Part shown: positions 61,277-64,000 of the stretch, piece by piece
Numbering within the stretch: the first letter of the stretch is position 1
Layout: every line of letters starts with the position of its first letter
DNA from: WTFY01 sp026713925
Lineage (GTDB): Bacteria > Pseudomonadota > Gammaproteobacteria > UBA4575
Reading direction: 5' to 3'
DNA length: 64,000 bases
NCBI GenBank assembly: GCA_963662355.1
Contig: OY759361.1
Location: 806,001-870,000 of the forward strand
Program-made: the position numbers and the translations under genes
The notes under the pieces: model-generated
Databases searched by the model: none
What the model saw: only the letters and a program-made list of their open reading frames with translations
Told to the model about the DNA's origin: nothing

Positions 61277-61781
61277 GGTCAGGCATAGTTTATCAAGGTG
61301 TGTGCACCACGTTGGGTGTGGGGCCCCCACATGCATACAAATTCATTGGTCTGTGCTGTGGATAATTCTGTGGATAAAGTGTTGTATCCGGGGTCAATGA
61401 CCTGGGAAATTCAGTACATGCAGCGAGGTTTACGGGAATTTCCAAATATTATCTTTATAAATCAATAAGTTGTATAATCGACCCGGATTCGCAAGAGACG
61501 GACTGCAGTGCCTGACGTTTAGTGGCCAATGTGAATAAACTACTTCAATATCTCCGGTTATCCTTTTCACAACACTCTATTACTCCCTGACTGATTTCTG
61601 TGCCAGAAGCCTGTTGTGACCGAACTTTGAAAGCCGGGCAGGTATTGCAGGCTGGCCTGCAAAGGTTATTTTCCTGTCCCCGTCAATGTTCAATTGTGAG
61701 CTTCGCAACCTTAGAAATAGTGTAGTATTCCCGTGGTCCAATATATCAAAGTGCAGCACCATGTACCGGCACAGTGTAAAC
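61277..61781. other. 505-base spacer with DnaA boxes and IHF-type site (origin-like)
   Basis: Between divergent priA and the HNH gene. Two perfect DnaA 9-mers TGTGGATAA lie at 61357-61365 and 61369-61377 in direct repeat, and a variant TGTGAATAA is at 61530-61538 on the same strand. The AT-rich stretch 61441-61478 contains AATCAATAAGTTG (61460-61472), a full match to the IHF consensus WATCAANNNNTTR. No supported gene fills the spacer. The arrangement resembles a replication origin or a DnaA-controlled promoter; which one is open. Confidence 0.6.
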
Positions 61782-62390
61782 ATGAACCTGAAGTACCCAG
61801 TGAGCGACCTCAGTCTGCAAATACTGCGCACGGATGTATCGGGCATGCCCATGGAATGGGTCAATTACCAGGATGCCGTGCGCCTGTATCACATTGAGCA
61901 AGTCGCCTATACCTGCGGGGAGCGCCTGTATGTGATTCGTGGCGGTATCAATGCCCGCAGCGGTCTTCGCAGCCAGATTGAGGTGCACTCCATTATTGCC
62001 ACACAAGGCAACAACCGCTCCCTGCACCATAGCTACACACCACCCTTGAACAACCGGACACTTTTCAAGCGTGACGCCAACATGTGTATGTACTGCGGTG
62101 AACGGTTTCATCGTCGTGACTTGTCACGGGACCATATACGCCCGCTGAGCCAAGGTGGCAGGGATGAATGGAACAACGTCGTTTCAGCCTGCAAACGATG
62201 CAATAACCACAAGGCAGGACAAACACCAGAACAGTCTGGCATGCAACTTCTGGCCATACCGTTTACCCCGACCCATGCCGAATACATATTTTTACAGGGC
62301 CATCGCGTGCTGGCCGATCAGATGAAATTCCTGCTGGCTCACTTTCCGCGCACCAGTCCCCTGCACAAGCGTCTCAACAAACTGGCATAA
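61782..62390 (+). CDS. HNH endonuclease family protein
   Basis: A 202-residue protein of a conserved gammaproteobacterial HNH group. The N-terminal half has LRTDVSGMPMEWVNYQDAVR; the HNH core follows with zinc cysteines CMYCGERF, the catalytic RDHIRPLSQGG, NNVVSACKRCNNHKAG, and the tail HAEYIFLQGHRVLADQM. The biological role is unknown; relatives are not linked to restriction systems. ATG at 61782 is used, but ATG 61761 is possible; neither has a clear ribosome site. Confidence 0.85.
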   Translation: MNLKYPVSDLSLQILRTDVSGMPMEWVNYQDAVRLYHIEQVAYTCGERLYVIRGGINARSGLRSQIEVHSIIATQGNNRSLHHSYTPPLNNRTLFKRDANMCMYCGERFHRRDLSRDHIRPLSQGGRDEWNNVVSACKRCNNHKAGQTPEQSGMQLLAIPFTPTHAEYIFLQGHRVLADQMKFLLAHFPRTSPLHKRLNKLA

Positions 62391-62496
62391 CCCATACTTT
62401 CTGGGCAGTATGCTATCCGGCCAGTTTCGCACCGCATGTTCTCGTGCACTTGGATCATGATTCGCAGTTACCGCGCAGGCGCAACCGTCCCCAGTG

Positions 62497-63600
62497 ATGC
62501 CGAGATTTAAAGGCAAGCGGGATCATGTGCATGGAGGCGACACATGCCTGGGTGTGCTGATCGTGAATCTTGGCACACCTGATGCCCCGACGGTGCGTGC
62601 GATCCGGAAATATCTCGCCGAGTTTTTGTGGGATTCACGGGTTGTTGAAATGCCGAGAGCATTGTGGTGGGTCCTTCTTCATGCGGTGGTCCTTCGACTG
62701 CGTCCCCGTCAGAAAGCCGAAGCCTATGCAAAGATCTGGACGGATGAAGGCTCGCCGCTTCTGGCCATCAGCAAGAAGCAGGAATCCGCACTGCAGGAGG
62801 CACTTGAGAAGTCTTGTGCAGGCCGTGTGAAAGTTGTACTGGCCATGCGTTATGGCCAGCATTCGATTGCTTCCGCATTGCAAGCCTTGGAGGAAAACAA
62901 TGCCCGCCGGATCCTGGTTCTTCCGTTATACCCGCAGTACTCTGCAAGCACTACCGCCTCCACATTCGATGCAATTGCAAAAGAGTTTGCCCGGCTACGG
63001 TGGTTGCCGGAAATACGCATGGTGAACAATTACGGCGCAGAACCCGAGTATATCGATGCCTGTGCCGGACAGATCAGGTCTCACTGGGAACATCACCCGC
63101 GAAGCCAAAAGCTGCTGTTTTCCTTTCACGGTCTGCCAAAACGAAATCTTATGCAGGGAGATCCCTACCACTGTGAGTGCCAGCAAACGGCACGGCTGAT
63201 TGCGGAACGACTGGAATTGAAGGACGAGGAGTGGCTACTCACTTTTCAGTCACGCTTCGGGATTGCCGAATGGCTACAGCCCTATACCAGCGACACCCTG
63301 AAAAAGCTGCCCGCGAAAGGGATCAAGTCAGTCGATGTATTCTGTCCCGGGTTCTCGGCAGATTGTATTGAAACGCTGGAAGAGATCGATATGCAGAACC
63401 ATGAGATTTTTTTGCGCAGTGGTGGCGAGTCCTTTAACTACATTCCTGCTCTCAATGACGAACCGGTACATATCCAGGCCCTGACAGAAATCATTTCCCG
63501 GCACATTCAGGGTTGGCCGGAGCATGCCTCGCCACCGGCTGACCCTGTGGACCGGGAAGCGGTCCGGCAACGCGCGTTGCAGCTGGGTGCCAGACAGTAA
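62497..63600 (+). CDS. hemH: ferrochelatase
   Basis: HemH inserts ferrous iron into protoporphyrin IX, the last step of heme synthesis. The 367-residue protein has VLIVNLGTPDAPT near the start, the RYLAEFL-like region KYLAEFLWDSRVVE, the catalytic-histidine segment FSFHGLPKR (about residue 208), and CPGFSADCIETLEEI. It is remote from the hemCDXY operon at 10381-14449. ATG 62497 is preferred over GTG 62494. Confidence 0.95.
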   Translation: MPRFKGKRDHVHGGDTCLGVLIVNLGTPDAPTVRAIRKYLAEFLWDSRVVEMPRALWWVLLHAVVLRLRPRQKAEAYAKIWTDEGSPLLAISKKQESALQEALEKSCAGRVKVVLAMRYGQHSIASALQALEENNARRILVLPLYPQYSASTTASTFDAIAKEFARLRWLPEIRMVNNYGAEPEYIDACAGQIRSHWEHHPRSQKLLFSFHGLPKRNLMQGDPYHCECQQTARLIAERLELKDEEWLLTFQSRFGIAEWLQPYTSDTLKKLPAKGIKSVDVFCPGFSADCIETLEEIDMQNHEIFLRSGGESFNYIPALNDEPVHIQALTEIISRHIQGWPEHASPPADPVDREAVRQRALQLGARQ

Positions 63601-63612
63601 CAGGGCATGGCC

Positions 63613-64000
63613 CTACCTGATCTCACTTAATACCTTCAGGCATAATTGCTCGGCCTGTTGGGCATAGCTGCCGCCAAACAGGTTAAAGTGATTCATGATG
63701 TGATAGAGGTTGTAAAAATCCTTACGCACCGGGTAGTCCCTGTCCAGGGGATAGGATTCCGTGTAGGCATCATAAAATTCCTGGCTGAAGCCCCCGAACA
63801 GTTCGGTCATGGCCAGATCGGTTTCCCGGTCGCCGTAATAGCATGCAGGATCATAGACGACCGGCCGGCCGTTTGCCTCGAAGGCATAGTTTCCGGACCA
63901 CAGGTCGCCGTGCAGCAGACTGGGGCTGGGCGAATAGCGCTCGAACAGGACGTCAAAGTCACACAACAGGCGCTCGGTGCTTTCAAGTAGCGAATGGCAT
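63613..64000 (-). CDS. fructosamine kinase family protein, truncated by window edge
   Basis: The C-terminal 128 residues of a fructosamine-3-kinase-like protein (YniA group). The frame is open to the window end, so the N-terminal half lies outside. Visible are the catalytic loop LLHGDLWSGNYAF, the metal-binding VYDPACYYGDRETDLAM and the family motif LFGGFSQEFYDAY, then YHIMNHFNLFGGSYAQQA. Such enzymes phosphorylate protein-bound ketoamines. It converges on hemH with a 12-base gap. Confidence 0.9.
   Translation of the reverse strand, partial: CHSLLESTERLLCDFDVLFERYSPSPSLLHGDLWSGNYAFEANGRPVVYDPACYYGDRETDLAMTELFGGFSQEFYDAYTESYPLDRDYPVRKDFYNLYHIMNHFNLFGGSYAQQAEQLCLKVLSEIR

Noticed and set aside
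61580..61864. Minus-strand frame in the spacer and 5' end of the HNH gene
   Set aside because: No family features; it lies antisense to the conserved HNH coding start.

Overview
This window looks like chromosome of a free-living gammaproteobacterium with moderately high GC. The evidence is the combination of hemC-hemD-hemX-hemY, lptM-lysA-dapF-DUF484-xerC, hslVU-DUF971-ubiE-ubiJ-ubiB, polA...engB-cytochrome c4-dsbA and priA-argS-SPOR gene orders, all familiar from that class. No insertion sequence, prophage, CRISPR array, rRNA or convincing tRNA was seen. The species cannot be named from the sequence alone.

Layout. 1-2966: 3' part of recG, a small membrane protein, a Rieske ferredoxin and an NTF2-like protein. 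2981-10306: a ten-gene minus-strand operon for a multisubunit cation/proton antiporter. It follows the order of archaeal Mbh-type modules (E, F, G, fused MbhD/MbhE, B, C, D) and then adds two more large NuoL/M/N-type subunits with an 84-residue protein between them; there is no full-length MrpA. 10381-15657: hemC-hemD-hemX-hemY, preceded in the same direction by a HemS-type heme-handling gene. 15878-23499: argH, an esterase, lptM, lysA, a translationally coupled methyltransferase, dapF, a DUF484 protein, xerC and hslV. 23525-30503: hslU, a DUF971 protein, ubiE, ubiJ, ubiB and uvrD. 30676-34052: a TRAP transporter whose binding-protein gene faces its membrane genes. 34068-37925: thrB (type II homoserine kinase) and polA, the latter with a degenerate proofreading site.

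37926-42711 is an iron-linked block (imelysin, LbtU-like porin, DUF1111 diheme protein around a Fur-like box) inserted where polA and engB are normally neighbours; it is bounded on both sides by strong RNA hairpins. 42712-47515: engB, cytochrome c4, dsbA, an unusual NCS2 permease fused to a degenerate kinase-type domain, and cytochrome c5. 47659-50378: ubiK, a non-coding stretch with a sigma-54 promoter and a decayed porin gene, then glnK-amtB. 50378-57241: speE, speA-ycgL, nadA, an acyl-CoA synthetase and a SPOR protein. 57250-64000: argS and priA, a 500-base spacer with DnaA boxes and an IHF-type site, an HNH protein, hemH and the 3' part of a fructosamine-kinase-like gene.

Functionally the window is mostly housekeeping (heme, arginine/lysine, ubiquinone, polyamine and NAD synthesis, DNA repair, protein quality control). 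Respiratory and ion-homeostasis genes (antiporter cluster, cytochromes c4 and c5, ubiquinone genes) are well represented. The parts most worth a second look are the expanded antiporter operon, the iron island, the permease fusion, the eroded leader of glnK-amtB, the inactive proofreading site of PolA and the origin-like spacer beside priA.
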